From Spirosoma agri (GTDB lineage: Bacteria; Bacteroidota; Bacteroidia; Cytophagales; Spirosomataceae), in NCBI RefSeq assembly GCF_010747415.1, contig NZ_JAAGNZ010000002.1, positions 682,001 through 746,000 of the forward strand: 64,000 nt of DNA, read 5' to 3'. The notes under the pieces were generated by a model. That model was not told where the DNA came from and did not search any database. It was given only the letters and a program-made list of their open reading frames with translations. The position numbers were made by a program, and so were the translations under genes. Numbering within the stretch: position 1 is the stretch's first letter; each line of letters opens with the position of its first letter. This document shows, piece by piece, positions 18,796-27,814 of the stretch.

Positions 18796-19034
18796 AGCGA
18801 AACGGGTTAGGAACAGTCGGTGGCTCATTCGCCCATCAATCGTGGGGAAATGACAGCGATGTGTAAAGATGGTCGTCAATACCGACAGAACTTTCCTGTT
18901 CTTTCCTAGGACGTAGCAAAGAATAGGCGTTTTATCGACGCACGGAGAAGAAAATTAAGCGGTTGGCCTACTCATCCCCGTACGCGCGTGGGTGTTGCTT
19001 GAAAACTATAGTCTACCGTGTTTTGATTTTCCCG

Positions 19035-20321
19035 TTACTCCAGGGCCTGATAGACCGCAATCCTAAATTTTTTGACAAAATCGCCGTAGTACGCGTACGG
19101 CTGCACGTTTGTGAAAATGAGCATAATGAGCTCTTCTTTTGGATCAATAGTGAATTCCGAACAATACATGCCACCCCACGTAAACGAGCCTAGCGACGCT
19201 TGATCGCCGTAGTGGGAATTTTCGGTAATCAACTCGAAACCTAGTCCGAACTTGTCTTTACGGTCCCAAACGTCAGCCGTGCCGATCTGGTTGCGAACCA
19301 TCATATCGATCGTCTTACGACCCAGAATGCGCTTGTTGTTGAACGTGCCGCCGTTCAGCAGCATCTGGCAAAGTTTGGCATAATCTTCGACCGTACTGAT
19401 CAGTCCGGCTCCCCCCGAAAAGTACGTTTTCGCGCCCGACGTGGCTGAATTGCGGTACGCTTCGTTGGTATGGAGCGTCAACGGTTTGTCCATATTCGCT
19501 TTGCTGTACAGTTCCACCAATCGACTGGCTTTACTAGCAGGCAGGTAGAAATAGGTATCGGTCATGCCGAGCGGCTCCAGCACCCGTTCGCGCATGGCTA
19601 CATCGAGGGGTTTGCCGGACAGAATTTCAACCAGCCGCCCGATGATGTCAGTATTCAATCCATAGGTAAAACCAACGCCGGTTGAGTCGGTCTGACCCGG
19701 ATCGCGCAGGAGCGGGCGTTTCGCCAGTTTGTTGATCACGTCTTCGAGTTTATCGGCCTTCGTCGAGTTGAAAAACGGCACGCTGAACTCGGGTCGCTGG
19801 TCGAGCGGATGTTCGTAGGGAATCCCCGCGTTGTGGCTTAACAGTTGCCGGATCGTGATCTCGCCTTTCGCCGGACGCGTATCGTAACTCCCGCCAACCG
19901 GATCTTTTTTGTCGTACCTGACCAGTACTTTGGGGTTTTTAAACGCCGGGATATACTTCGAGATGGGGTCGTCCAGCAAAAACTTTTCTTCCTCGAACAG
20001 CGTCATCAGCGTTGTGGTCGTGATCGCTTTCGTCTGCGAGGCAATGCGGTACATGTCATCGCGTTTGAGGGGCGTTTTCTTTTCCAGATTGCTGTAGCCG
20101 AACGCTTTGTAATGCACGATTTTACCCCGATGCGCCACGAAGGTCACGGCGTTGGGCGCGATGTTCTGGTCAATTAAGCCCTGTAACCACGTGTCCAGCC
20201 GGTTGAGTCGATCCCCCGAAAAGCCAGCATCAGACGGTGATTTTGATGAAGTGAACGTTTGCGGTAGGGGCTGGGCGAATACAGAAGAGGTGACAAAAAG
20301 AAGGAGTATGAATACGCGCAT
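19035..20321 (-). CDS. Secreted beta-lactamase-family serine hydrolase
   Basis: A 428-residue PBP4/beta-lactamase-fold hydrolase. The start at 20321 is chosen because it opens a Sec signal peptide (MRVFILLLFVTSSVFAQ); 65 further codons are open upstream but lack a signal. The SxxK nucleophile is S95-Q-T-K98 in YRIASQTKAITT, and the second motif is TYGLNTDIIG. A long linker and KTYFSGGAGL loop match the usual family. The neighbouring dipeptide epimerase and amidohydrolase suggest work on muropeptides or dipeptides. It is the last gene of a long same-strand run. Confidence 0.88.
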   Translation of the reverse strand: MRVFILLLFVTSSVFAQPLPQTFTSSKSPSDAGFSGDRLNRLDTWLQGLIDQNIAPNAVTFVAHRGKIVHYKAFGYSNLEKKTPLKRDDMYRIASQTKAITTTTLMTLFEEEKFLLDDPISKYIPAFKNPKVLVRYDKKDPVGGSYDTRPAKGEITIRQLLSHNAGIPYEHPLDQRPEFSVPFFNSTKADKLEDVINKLAKRPLLRDPGQTDSTGVGFTYGLNTDIIGRLVEILSGKPLDVAMRERVLEPLGMTDTYFYLPASKASRLVELYSKANMDKPLTLHTNEAYRNSATSGAKTYFSGGAGLISTVEDYAKLCQMLLNGGTFNNKRILGRKTIDMMVRNQIGTADVWDRKDKFGLGFELITENSHYGDQASLGSFTWGGMYCSEFTIDPKEELIMLIFTNVQPYAYYGDFVKKFRIAVYQALE

Positions 20322-20403
20322 TGGTTCGTCGATTTGTGGGTAGCTGATGCTCGGTTCCGGGAATAACGGGTCTGTCCAGTACAAACCAGCAATTGCCCGT
20401 ATT

Positions 20404-20964
20404 TTACTGCTGAAAGTCCCACAGTACGACGACCCAGGTTTCGCCAATGACCGGGTCATGAAACTCGTGCAGCGGCTCAAATCCCACACGAGCGTGGGCG
20501 CGTAGCGAACGGACATTGTTGGCCGAAATGTCGGTGATCAGTAACCGATAGCGATCGCTGTACACAGCGCGGTGGTGCTGATACATTCGGTCGAAAAGCC
20601 GCTGTCCCCGATAGCCGTCGGCAACGCACACCTGGCCCATCACATAATAGGGGTAGTCGCTCAGCGGTTTGCCGTTGTAGTCCAGTGTGTTTATGAGCGT
20701 GAAAAGTGGGACCAGTTCGGGTACATCGGTCCCAAATTCGGGGAGCATGGTCAGGCAATACCCGACAACGGTTTCGCCGTCTTTGGCGATAATGCTTGGC
20801 GCGGCCTGGTTCATCCGGGTAAGCACAGCCGGGTCATGCTCAACGGTTACAAATCCCTGATCGATCTGAACAGCAAGCGGCACATTTTTGCGGAGGTTAG
20901 CCTGTTGCAGCGTTAAAATACCCTGCACATCAGCTTCCGACTGAACGGTGGTAATTATAATCAT
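20404..20964 (-). CDS. GNAT family N-acetyltransferase
   Basis: A 186-residue single-domain GNAT enzyme. The acetyl-CoA loop region is seen in MGQVCVADGYRGQRLFDRMY, where Q/RxxG binds the pyrophosphate, followed by LLITDISANNVRSLRAHARVGF, typical of beta-strand 5 and helix 4. The substrate is unknown. It sits 28 bp after the epimerase gene and 82 bp before the serine hydrolase start, so it may be part of the same transcript. Confidence 0.85.
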   Translation of the reverse strand: MIIITTVQSEADVQGILTLQQANLRKNVPLAVQIDQGFVTVEHDPAVLTRMNQAAPSIIAKDGETVVGYCLTMLPEFGTDVPELVPLFTLINTLDYNGKPLSDYPYYVMGQVCVADGYRGQRLFDRMYQHHRAVYSDRYRLLITDISANNVRSLRAHARVGFEPLHEFHDPVIGETWVVVLWDFQQ

Positions 20965-20992
20965 GCTAGCTATTTTAGGCCGACCGTCCGCC

Positions 20993-22093
20993 TTACGTTA
21001 TCGTAGTCACTGGGCATTGCCGTAAAAATGCTGGATCGACTTCGGCACCAATGCCCGGTGCATCGGGTAGCTCGATCTGGTAACCGCTGTAGGTGATACC
21101 GCCCTGGATTGGATCACTGGCATGTTCAAAACAGCCATCCAGATCACAGAAACGTACGTTTTGCCGGGCTGCCGCATAATGAGCGTTTGCCGTTAAGGCC
21201 AGTCGCGACTCCGACATACAGCCGATCATGCAGGGAATGCCCGCTGCTTCAGCAATGGCGTTGATCTTGAGGGCGTCAAAAATACCACCGCTTTTGGAGA
21301 GCTTGATGTTGAAATAATCGACGGCTTCTTCGCGCACGAGCCGAATGGCGTCTGTCGAGTCGAACAGACTTTCGTCGGCCATGATCGGTACGGTCGTGTT
21401 CCGTCGGATCTGGCGCAGTCCGGCAATATCGTGACGTTTGATCGGTTGTTCGCAGTATTGTACGTTCCAGTCGCCAATGGCCCGCAGAACGCCCGACGCC
21501 GTGACAACATCCCATCCCTGATTGGCATCGGTGCGGATCGGAATGGTATCGCCAATGGCTTTCCGAATGGCTTCTACGCGTCCGATGTCGTCGCGTAACG
21601 TAGTGCCAAGCTTAACTTTTATGGCTTCGGCACCCTTCGCCTGGATTCGTAGCGCATCGTCAACCATTCGTTCGGGCGAACTGATGTAGATCGTTTCGTC
21701 CGTGATAAGTGATCGTTTTGAACCACCCAGAAACTGGTACAGGGGCATCCCGGCGGTTTTGGCGGCAATGTCATGAAGCGCCATATCGAAGGCTGAACGC
21801 GTGGTTGGGTGGCCGGGCAGATAACGCGTTACGGCACCAATACACCCCTCAATGTCGAGCGGATCACGACCGATCAGGAGACGCGCCATATCATCGGCGG
21901 CTGCCAGTCCTGATGCCTGTGTTTCACCAACGATCATCCAGAACGGCGATCCTTCGCCCCAACCCGTAATGCGTTCGTCGGTCTGAATCTCAACCAATAT
22001 ATTTCGGGCGTTCTCAATGGTGCCCAGTGAGATAGCAATCGGCGCTTTGAGCGGAATGTCGAAGCGATACAGCTTGATGGCGGTAATTTTCAT
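20993..22093 (-). CDS. Enolase-superfamily dipeptide epimerase (L-Ala-D/L-Glu type)
   Basis: A 366-residue enolase-superfamily enzyme. The catalytic bases are visible: KxK in AIKVKLGTT (about residues 157-160), metal ligands in IRTDANQGW, EQPIKRHD and MADESLF, then the second Lys in FNIKLSKSGG. The tail GCMSESRLALTANAHYAAA is like the Ala-Glu epimerase group. It would racemise Ala-Glu-type dipeptides released from murein peptides. The adjacent lipoprotein amidohydrolase and serine hydrolase fit peptide scavenging. The exact dipeptide specificity is inferred. Confidence 0.87.
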   Translation of the reverse strand: MKITAIKLYRFDIPLKAPIAISLGTIENARNILVEIQTDERITGWGEGSPFWMIVGETQASGLAAADDMARLLIGRDPLDIEGCIGAVTRYLPGHPTTRSAFDMALHDIAAKTAGMPLYQFLGGSKRSLITDETIYISSPERMVDDALRIQAKGAEAIKVKLGTTLRDDIGRVEAIRKAIGDTIPIRTDANQGWDVVTASGVLRAIGDWNVQYCEQPIKRHDIAGLRQIRRNTTVPIMADESLFDSTDAIRLVREEAVDYFNIKLSKSGGIFDALKINAIAEAAGIPCMIGCMSESRLALTANAHYAAARQNVRFCDLDGCFEHASDPIQGGITYSGYQIELPDAPGIGAEVDPAFLRQCPVTTIT

Positions 22094-22127
22094 AATAGGT
22101 AATAACCAGCACTGGCTGTTACGGTCG

Positions 22128-23255
22128 TTACTTCGGAAACTGGCTCTTATCGAGACCGGGAATAATGCGCAGGGCGTTTTTGTAATAGACTTTTTTCAGT
22201 ACCTCGTCGGAAAGGCCCATGCCATACATTCGCCAGAAAGCATGGTATTTTTTGTGGTACGGAAAATATTCATCATCGGTTTCGAGGACGCGGAAATAGG
22301 TCGCGTATTCGGACGGTACCCAACTGTCTTTGCCGAACAGAATCCGATCTTGGTATTTCTCGAAAAATTTCCGGCTGGCTCTCGGCTGACGGCCCAATTC
22401 CGCGATAACGGCACCAATTTCGACGTTCATATTCGGGAAAACGGTCATCAAACTGTCAAGCTTGGTGAGGTCATTGGGAAACCAGCCCATGTGCGCGGCA
22501 ATGAACGTTGTTTTCGGATGCTTGCGAAACACGTTGTGCTGCTCGGCGATGAGTTTGTCCCAGGGAACGGGATCATTAGCCGCGCGTTTTCGTCCACCGT
22601 GAAGCTTAAGCTCAAGCCAGCGTTCATTGTAACGGTCCATTGGGTCCCAAAATGGTTTTGGATCGGCGGTGTGGATGATCACTGGAATACCCAGCTCACC
22701 ACATTTAGCCCAGATCGGGTCAAGGCGTGGATCATCGACGGCAACGCGGTGCCCGGATTCGTCCTTGTTAGTCAAACCCAGATTCTTGAAAATTTTCAAG
22801 CCGTGTGCGCCTTTTTTTACGTCGGCTTCCAGCAGGTTAACGGCCTCTTCGGTCCAGCCTTTGCGGCCGATGTCGTCGAAGTTCAGGTTTGTGAACAGCA
22901 CCAGCCGCTTCGCGTCGGTCTTGTTAGCGTTTGCTAAGGCCTTATCGAAGAATTGCGTTCCCTGCTCTACACTGCCCCAACCCCGGCCACTGAGATTAAC
23001 CATGATCCCCATATTCAGGCTGTCCATCTGGGTAAGCAGCGGACGAAGGTTCGCCTTGTCCATGTCCCACTGGTGATTATGGACATCAATGAACGGGTAT
23101 TTCGAACGGGTCATTTTGTGCTCCGGCACTTTCAGCGTCGAAACCGGATCATATTCTTCAAAGCCCAGCGGTTCGGCCATCTGAGCCGGTTTGGATTGAC
23201 CACAGGCAACGAGTCCGGTCAGCAGAAGGGCCGGTAGGTAGAGGAAATTTTTCAT
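22128..23255 (-). CDS. Lipoprotein amidohydrolase (TIM-barrel metal hydrolase)
   Basis: A 375-residue lipoprotein of the amidohydrolase-2 type. The start at 23255 gives MKNFLYLPALLLTGLVACGQ with lipobox LVAC, so it is probably tethered in the periplasm. Metal and active-site motifs are FIDVHNHQWD (HxH-type), IPVIIHTADP, TTFIAAHMGW and LFGKDSWVP. Such proteins cut or decarboxylate cyclic or carboxylated substrates; the substrate is unknown. It lies 21 bp after ispF and 34 bp before the epimerase gene. Confidence 0.85.
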   Translation of the reverse strand: MKNFLYLPALLLTGLVACGQSKPAQMAEPLGFEEYDPVSTLKVPEHKMTRSKYPFIDVHNHQWDMDKANLRPLLTQMDSLNMGIMVNLSGRGWGSVEQGTQFFDKALANANKTDAKRLVLFTNLNFDDIGRKGWTEEAVNLLEADVKKGAHGLKIFKNLGLTNKDESGHRVAVDDPRLDPIWAKCGELGIPVIIHTADPKPFWDPMDRYNERWLELKLHGGRKRAANDPVPWDKLIAEQHNVFRKHPKTTFIAAHMGWFPNDLTKLDSLMTVFPNMNVEIGAVIAELGRQPRASRKFFEKYQDRILFGKDSWVPSEYATYFRVLETDDEYFPYHKKYHAFWRMYGMGLSDEVLKKVYYKNALRIIPGLDKSQFPK

Positions 23256-23276
23256 AGACAGGTGGTAGTTCATAAA

Positions 23277-23756
23277 CTAATCCTTAACGATAAGGGCCAC
23301 ACAATGAGCCGCAATACCTTCACCCCGTCCCACGAACCCAATGTGTTCGGACGTGGTCGCTTTGATAGAAATATCATCTTCGGGGATAGCCATTACGCCC
23401 GCCAGACAGGTTTTCATGGCTGGAATGTGAGGATTCAGTTTTGGCTCCTGTAGTACGACCGTCACGTCAACGTTCGATACGTCATACCCGGCTTCACGCA
23501 CCATCTGGAGCACTTCGGCCAGCAATAATTTACTGTCTACGCCTTTCCAGCGCGGATCTTTGTCGGAAAAATGATAGCCAATGTTACGCATATTAGCCGC
23601 TCCCAACAGCGCATCGCACAACACATGGCATACCACATCGGCGTCGGAATGACCAACGGGACCAAATGTACTCGGAATCTGAATGCCACCCAGCCAGAAG
23701 GGTCTTCCCACTTCCAGCCGGTGAACGTCGTATCCCTGACCAACTCGTATTTTCAT
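23277..23756 (-). CDS. ispF: 2-C-methyl-D-erythritol 2,4-cyclodiphosphate synthase
   Basis: Fifth enzyme of the MEP isoprenoid pathway, normally essential; forms MEcPP from CDP-ME 2-phosphate, releasing CMP. At 159 residues it is standard size. Zinc ligands are in GQGYDVHRL (DxH) and GHSDADVVCHVLCDALLGA, and the substrate loop is YHFSDKDPRWKG. The C-terminal block IKATTSEHIGFVGRGEGIAAH is intact. Its ATG overlaps the HEPN gene stop as ATGA, so its translation is probably coupled to the nucleotidyltransferase/HEPN pair. Confidence 0.97.
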   Translation of the reverse strand: MKIRVGQGYDVHRLEVGRPFWLGGIQIPSTFGPVGHSDADVVCHVLCDALLGAANMRNIGYHFSDKDPRWKGVDSKLLLAEVLQMVREAGYDVSNVDVTVVLQEPKLNPHIPAMKTCLAGVMAIPEDDISIKATTSEHIGFVGRGEGIAAHCVALIVKD

Positions 23757-24145
23757 GAGGCAAAACCATTTTGGCGAAGATAAGCTTCGGTTTGAAGAAG
23801 AAATTCGGTGGCTGTGTCAACAGCATCAAGCGCATCAATCTCCGAAACATCTTCGTCTATTTCGTAGTCACTATCCTGGCGTAATTGAAACAGTCGATGG
23901 AAATCCTTCGCATCTTTTTTGTCGAAGTGCCCCTCCTGAACGAAATGCTCACCGAATAACATCCTGATCGCCGAATGTGATTTTACAGCTATATTTTTGC
24001 TGGCAAGTAAGGCTCTAACTGCATCAAAGTAAGCATAATAAGCACGACCGGCGGCACTCCTGTAACTTTCGTTTCTGAATAAAGATTGAGCATCTTTCAG
24101 ACATTGTTCCGCCAGAAGCATGTAAGCCGACACATTTTCATTCAT
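23753..24145 (-). CDS. HEPN-domain protein paired with a nucleotidyltransferase
   Basis: A 130-residue all-alpha HEPN protein. Visible marks are the RSAAGRAYYAYFDAVRALL helix pair and KSHSAIRMLFGEHFV, as in the family PF05168. HEPN toxins use an R-x4-6-H RNase motif; here the corresponding segment reads LRQDSDYEID (R89 to Y94) with no His, so RNase activity is doubtful. The stop of the nucleotidyltransferase overlaps its start (ATGA) and its own stop overlaps the ispF start (ATGA). The minimal MNT-HEPN pair resembles type VII toxin-antitoxin modules, but this HEPN may be inactive or have another role. Confidence 0.85.
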   Translation of the reverse strand: MNENVSAYMLLAEQCLKDAQSLFRNESYRSAAGRAYYAYFDAVRALLASKNIAVKSHSAIRMLFGEHFVQEGHFDKKDAKDFHRLFQLRQDSDYEIDEDVSEIDALDAVDTATEFLLQTEAYLRQNGFAS

Positions 24146-24495
24146 ATAAGCAAGCCCTCGCGCCGGACATTCTGATAAAGAAACAGGTTCGATTGTAAGT
24201 ACTTGGTCAATGAAGTCGGTTTAACCGATACGAGTGCGTGGTGATCATCCGATAAATCATAAATACGATCAACCATGCACCTGATTTCGTTGCCTGCTTT
24301 AATTTCTTCGTCCTTTAGCACCACCATGTAGTCGACATCGGATTCGGCATGGAAATCGCCCCGTGCGTAGGACCCGAACAGGATGATCCGGTCAAGTCGA
24401 TCACCGTATAAATCGGTAAGGGCGCGTTTTACTTCCCCCGATAACTTCTTTAACTCGTCGGGGGTGAGGGCTTTGGGTTGATAGATCGTTTCCAT
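24142..24495 (-). CDS. Minimal nucleotidyltransferase (MNT/MntA-like)
   Basis: A 117-residue pol-beta-fold nucleotidyltransferase. The active site is intact: IILFGSYARGDFHAESDVDY gives GS (41-42) and SDVD (52-55), the Mg-binding carboxylates. In MNT-HEPN modules such proteins AMPylate and silence the HEPN partner. Here it starts 12 bp after the M16 peptidase stop and overlaps the HEPN start by four bases, so it is the second gene of a four-gene operon ending in ispF. Confidence 0.88.
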   Translation of the reverse strand: METIYQPKALTPDELKKLSGEVKRALTDLYGDRLDRIILFGSYARGDFHAESDVDYMVVLKDEEIKAGNEIRCMVDRIYDLSDDHHALVSVKPTSLTKYLQSNLFLYQNVRREGLLI

Positions 24496-24507
24496 ACCAG
24501 TGGTAGA

Positions 24508-25749
24508 TTAGGCTTCGGCCCGCCGATAATAAAGCGTCGAACTGTTTTCTTTGCGTAATACCTCACGGGCACTGGCCTGTACATCGTCGGGGTTGACGGA
24601 CTGGATAAGAGCCGCTTCCTGATTGACGAGGTCGGGATCGCCCGCGTTGGCGGCAAAGGCGAGGTTCATAGCCCGGTTCAGCAATTCGACTTCCGAGAAC
24701 GCAAGTGTTGCTTCGGCCTGATTTTTCACCTTCGCCAGTTCATCGTCCGGCACGGCCTGCTCAACAAATTCCTGTAAAATAGCTTCTACCGCAGCATCGG
24801 CTTCTTCGAGCGTCACGCCCGCGTTCAGCGTGCCCTGAACAACCAGCAGGCCGGGGTCAATAGACGAGGTCAGGTACGCACCGACATTGCTGAACAGTGG
24901 GTTGTCGCGAAGTAGCTGCTGGTATAACCGGGACGATTTGCTCCGGCCAAGCATATCGCTGAGGAGGTCCGTACGGTAGAAATTAGCATCGAATCGGCCC
25001 GGCATATGGTAGGCTTTATAAAGCCCATCGAGCGGCACTTTTGCCGAGGTTTCCAGCTTGCGGGCTGCGGTCTGAACGGGTTCTACCGGCAGTTGCCGAA
25101 TGTACTGTTCCCCCGCCGGAATTGGCTCGAACCACTTGGCGCACAATTGCTTTACCTGTTCGACCGTGACGTTACCTGCCACCACCAGAATGGCGTTGTT
25201 TGGCAGGTAGTATTTATAGAAAAACGACTTCACATCATCCAGCGTAGCTTCTTCGATATGGCTAATGTCTTTACCAATTGTTGCCCAACGGTAAGGGTGC
25301 TGCTGGTACGTCAGCGGCCGTAGCTTGAGCCACACATCGCCGTAAGGCTGGTTCAGATATCGCTGCTTGAATTCTTCGATGACTACTTTCTGTTGAACAT
25401 CAAGCACCTGCGGATCGAAAGAAAGGCCCAGCATCCGATCTGATTCGAGCCAGAAGGCCGTTTCCAGGTTAGCAGCCGGCAGGGTGATGTAGTAGTTCGT
25501 GATATCAGGGCTGGTGAAGGCATTGTTTTCGCCACCAACCTTCTGTAACGGCTCGTCGTAACTCGGTATATGGCGCGATCCGCCGAACATCAGATGCTCG
25601 AACAAATGAGCAAAACCCGTGCGGGACGGGTCTTCATCGCGGGAGCCAACATTATATAGAATATTAACAGCCGCAATCGGCGTGGATGCATCTTCATGGA
25701 CAAACACCCGAAGGCCATTGTCGAGCACAAACTGTTCGTAATGAATCAT
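24508..25749 (-). CDS. M16 family zinc metallopeptidase (pitrilysin-like)
   Basis: A 413-residue single-pair M16 protease. The inverted zinc motif HxxEH is FAHLFEHLMFGG (about residues 45-56), with the third ligand Glu in KVVIEEFKQRY. Two M16 half-domains follow. No signal peptide is evident, so it may be cytosolic like processing-type M16B enzymes, though some are periplasmic with partners. It is the first gene of the M16-MNT-HEPN-ispF run and has a good promoter match upstream. Confidence 0.9.
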   Translation of the reverse strand: MIHYEQFVLDNGLRVFVHEDASTPIAAVNILYNVGSRDEDPSRTGFAHLFEHLMFGGSRHIPSYDEPLQKVGGENNAFTSPDITNYYITLPAANLETAFWLESDRMLGLSFDPQVLDVQQKVVIEEFKQRYLNQPYGDVWLKLRPLTYQQHPYRWATIGKDISHIEEATLDDVKSFFYKYYLPNNAILVVAGNVTVEQVKQLCAKWFEPIPAGEQYIRQLPVEPVQTAARKLETSAKVPLDGLYKAYHMPGRFDANFYRTDLLSDMLGRSKSSRLYQQLLRDNPLFSNVGAYLTSSIDPGLLVVQGTLNAGVTLEEADAAVEAILQEFVEQAVPDDELAKVKNQAEATLAFSEVELLNRAMNLAFAANAGDPDLVNQEAALIQSVNPDDVQASAREVLRKENSSTLYYRRAEA

Positions 25750-25795
25750 GGATAAAACTTTTGCGTATAGCCCTCGTTAGATAATACGCCGTTAA

Positions 25796-25826
25796 CAAAA
25801 GTACGGTCCTCCTAGTATAGAATCAA
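25796..25826 (-). promoter_or_regulatory. Promoter for the M16-MNT-HEPN-ispF operon
   Basis: On the minus strand TTG (25826-25824), 20 nt, then TACTTTTG (25803-25796) match the Bacteroidota TTG-N19/20-TAnnTTTG promoter. It lies about 47 bp before the M16 start. Confidence 0.6.
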
Positions 25827-25857
25827 ACGCTGGTTCTGGACTCCAACTGTATTGATC

Positions 25858-26964
25858 TTGAAAAATATCTTTTTTCTGCTTAGTTTTCTCTGTCTGTCAG
25901 TGTTGGCTCGTGCACAGGCACTGACCGAGTCGGGTCTGCAACAAACTGTTCTTAAAACGCTTGACCTGATCTATAATTTCGAGTTTACAGAAGCCGATGT
26001 GTTGATTCGGCAGATTCAGACCCGCTATCCCCAGCATCCGATCAGTCCCATTCTGCGGGCTACCCAACTGGAGTTGCAGTACCTGCCGCTTCATGAAAAT
26101 AAAGCCGCGACGGCCCAGTTTATTCAGGCGGCCAATCAAGGGCTTGATCTGGCTAAAAAGATGCTTGACAAGAACGAAAATGATCCGGAAGGCGTCTTTT
26201 TCGCCTTGACTGCCCACAGTTATTTAGCCTCCTTATACAACAATAAAGGTGAGTCGTTGAAAGCCGTTGGTGAGTCGAAAAAAGCGTATAATTTTCTGAG
26301 AACGGGATTCGATCTGGCCAACAAAAATCCGGATTTTCATTTCACGTCGGGGCTGTATAATTATTACATCGAACGCTACCCCATGGATCATTCGATTGTG
26401 CGACCATTCATGTTTTTCTTTCAGGATGGTGATATGGCGCAAGGTTTGAAACAAATGGATATGGCTGCCAGAAAAGGGGCGTTCATGCGGGTAGGCGCTA
26501 ATTATTACCTGGCTCACATTTATCTGAAACACGAAATGAGCCCCAGTAAGGCCGCTGTTTACACAAAATACCTGGCTGATAAATACCCTAATAACCCCCT
26601 GTTTGGGATGATCAACGCCGAAGCACTGCTGCTGTCGGGTCGCTACGCCGAAGCGCGTCCGTACGTGCAGCGGCTGAAGCAAATGTCGAATAAGCTCGTG
26701 CCGCTGGCGGTCAACACATTTGAGGGAATGCTGGCCGAGTATGCCGACAAAGACGATAAGGAGGCCCTACAATTTTACGAGGCCGGGCTCAAATTGCCGT
26801 TCAGTGAATCGTATACCAAAGAGTATCACGCATTCGACTATTCGGGAATTGCCCGGATTGCCGCCCGCGCCAACGATCCGAATCGGGCTAAAATGTACTA
26901 CAAAAAAGCACTTGCCGTTGGTGAGTACAAATCGCTGGTGCGGGAAGCCAAAGCGTACAAGTGA
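25858..26964 (+). CDS. Secreted TPR-like repeat protein, TTG start
   Basis: A 368-residue protein with a signal peptide (KNIFFLLSFLCLSVLARAQ) and mostly helical repeats resembling degenerate tetratricopeptide repeats (for example AEALLLSGRYAEARPYVQRL and RIAARANDPNRAKMYYKKAL). No ATG lies near the signal peptide; TTG at 25858 would give MKNIFF, and TTG at 25852 is the alternative. TPR proteins mediate protein contacts; no partner can be named. A shared-apex hairpin follows its stop by 29 bp. Confidence 0.75.
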   Translation: MKNIFFLLSFLCLSVLARAQALTESGLQQTVLKTLDLIYNFEFTEADVLIRQIQTRYPQHPISPILRATQLELQYLPLHENKAATAQFIQAANQGLDLAKKMLDKNENDPEGVFFALTAHSYLASLYNNKGESLKAVGESKKAYNFLRTGFDLANKNPDFHFTSGLYNYYIERYPMDHSIVRPFMFFFQDGDMAQGLKQMDMAARKGAFMRVGANYYLAHIYLKHEMSPSKAAVYTKYLADKYPNNPLFGMINAEALLLSGRYAEARPYVQRLKQMSNKLVPLAVNTFEGMLAEYADKDDKEALQFYEAGLKLPFSESYTKEYHAFDYSGIARIAARANDPNRAKMYYKKALAVGEYKSLVREAKAYK

Positions 26965-26993
26965 TTGCAGATAGTCTATTGCGTGTGTGCGTC

Positions 26994-27070
26994 AGGTTGT
27001 TCGCTGAGCGGTGCTTTATACGCCGTATCTCCAAGATACGGCGTATAAAGCACCGCTCAGCGAACAACCT
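26994..27070. repeat. Long perfect hairpin, shared-apex family copy 2
   Basis: A 37-bp perfect stem (26994-27030 with 27034-27070) and a 3-nt loop CCA. The apex GCCGTATCT-N3-AGATACGGC is identical to copies 1 and 3; the outer arms differ. It follows the TPR-like gene. The remaining gap 27071-27411 holds only a doubtful minus-strand reading frame and no recognised site. Confidence 0.95.
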
Positions 27071-27073
27071 CTT

Positions 27074-27337
27074 TCATAGGAGTCCGTATATACCCATTTT
27101 GGGTCGGGCGAGTTTGGTTCGGTAATTGATACTGAAATTTTTCGAGATGTTCTTAAACGAGGACGGCCTATTCGCTTGGTTCAGAAGCCAGAACAGATCA
27201 AATAGTCTGTCCAGCTGAGAAGTTGCGTCCACAAATTGAGCCGTTTGTAAATAAAATAGTGGCCTGAGCCGAAAAAATATGTCCAAACAAGTGAGTGGGC
27301 CAGAACGTGGGTTATCACAAATAAATGGACTGATCAA
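27074..27337 (-). CDS. Doubtful small hypothetical protein
   Basis: An 87-residue reading frame with no recognised domain. The only reason to list it is position: its stop lies 3 nt from the end of the shared-apex hairpin, as the minus-strand gene stops do at the two other copies (6 and 2 nt). Another minus frame of the same stretch also looks protein-like but is broken by a stop, so this could equally be a decayed gene. No promoter was seen. Confidence 0.2.
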   Translation of the reverse strand: MISPFICDNPRSGPLTCLDIFFRLRPLFYLQTAQFVDATSQLDRLFDLFWLLNQANRPSSFKNISKNFSINYRTKLARPKMGIYGLL

Positions 27338-27411
27338 CTGGCATAATACGTCCTACATCGCTGCTACAACGTACTAGGATTTTCCTCTTTTTTTAACGTT
27401 AACTGGTAACA

Positions 27412-27795
27412 ATGAACATTACTCCATTACTGATTGATTCAACCGATAATGAATTTAACCCCGATGGTGTTTTAACCGACTGGTTGAAAGAGATTTTCAA
27501 CTTTCAGCAATGCTATAAGCAGCTGGAGTGTGGTATTCGGGAACGGGTACTCGAACAAACGAGCGCAGCAAACGCCGTAAGCTATGTCGGTCAGTGCCCG
27601 GTGAATGCTGTTATTACATTGCAGGCGACAATGACGCGTGAGTTGAAAAGGTTGTCGAACGATATTGAGCAGTGTGATACGCGTACGAAGTCCATTGCGA
27701 GCTTCGACCAATTAAAGAGCCATACGATGCGGCTAAAACAGCTGAATCACCAGGCGCAGACCCGGCTTTATTTGGCCACCCTGCCCGCGTCCTAG
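27412..27795 (+). CDS. Hypothetical protein, 127 aa
   Basis: I do not recognise this protein. It is mainly helical, with no signal peptide or membrane segment, and has four cysteines including QQCYKQLEC and GQCPVNAV. The C-terminal half (MTRELKRLSNDIEQCDTRTKSI) could form a short coiled coil. It stands alone on the plus strand, with a strong hairpin 20 bp beyond its stop, and converges on dnaX. Its codon use and the strong hairpin support a real gene. Confidence 0.6.
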   Translation: MNITPLLIDSTDNEFNPDGVLTDWLKEIFNFQQCYKQLECGIRERVLEQTSAANAVSYVGQCPVNAVITLQATMTRELKRLSNDIEQCDTRTKSIASFDQLKSHTMRLKQLNHQAQTRLYLATLPAS

Positions 27796-27814
27796 GTTCG
27801 TTTCTTGACCGTAT

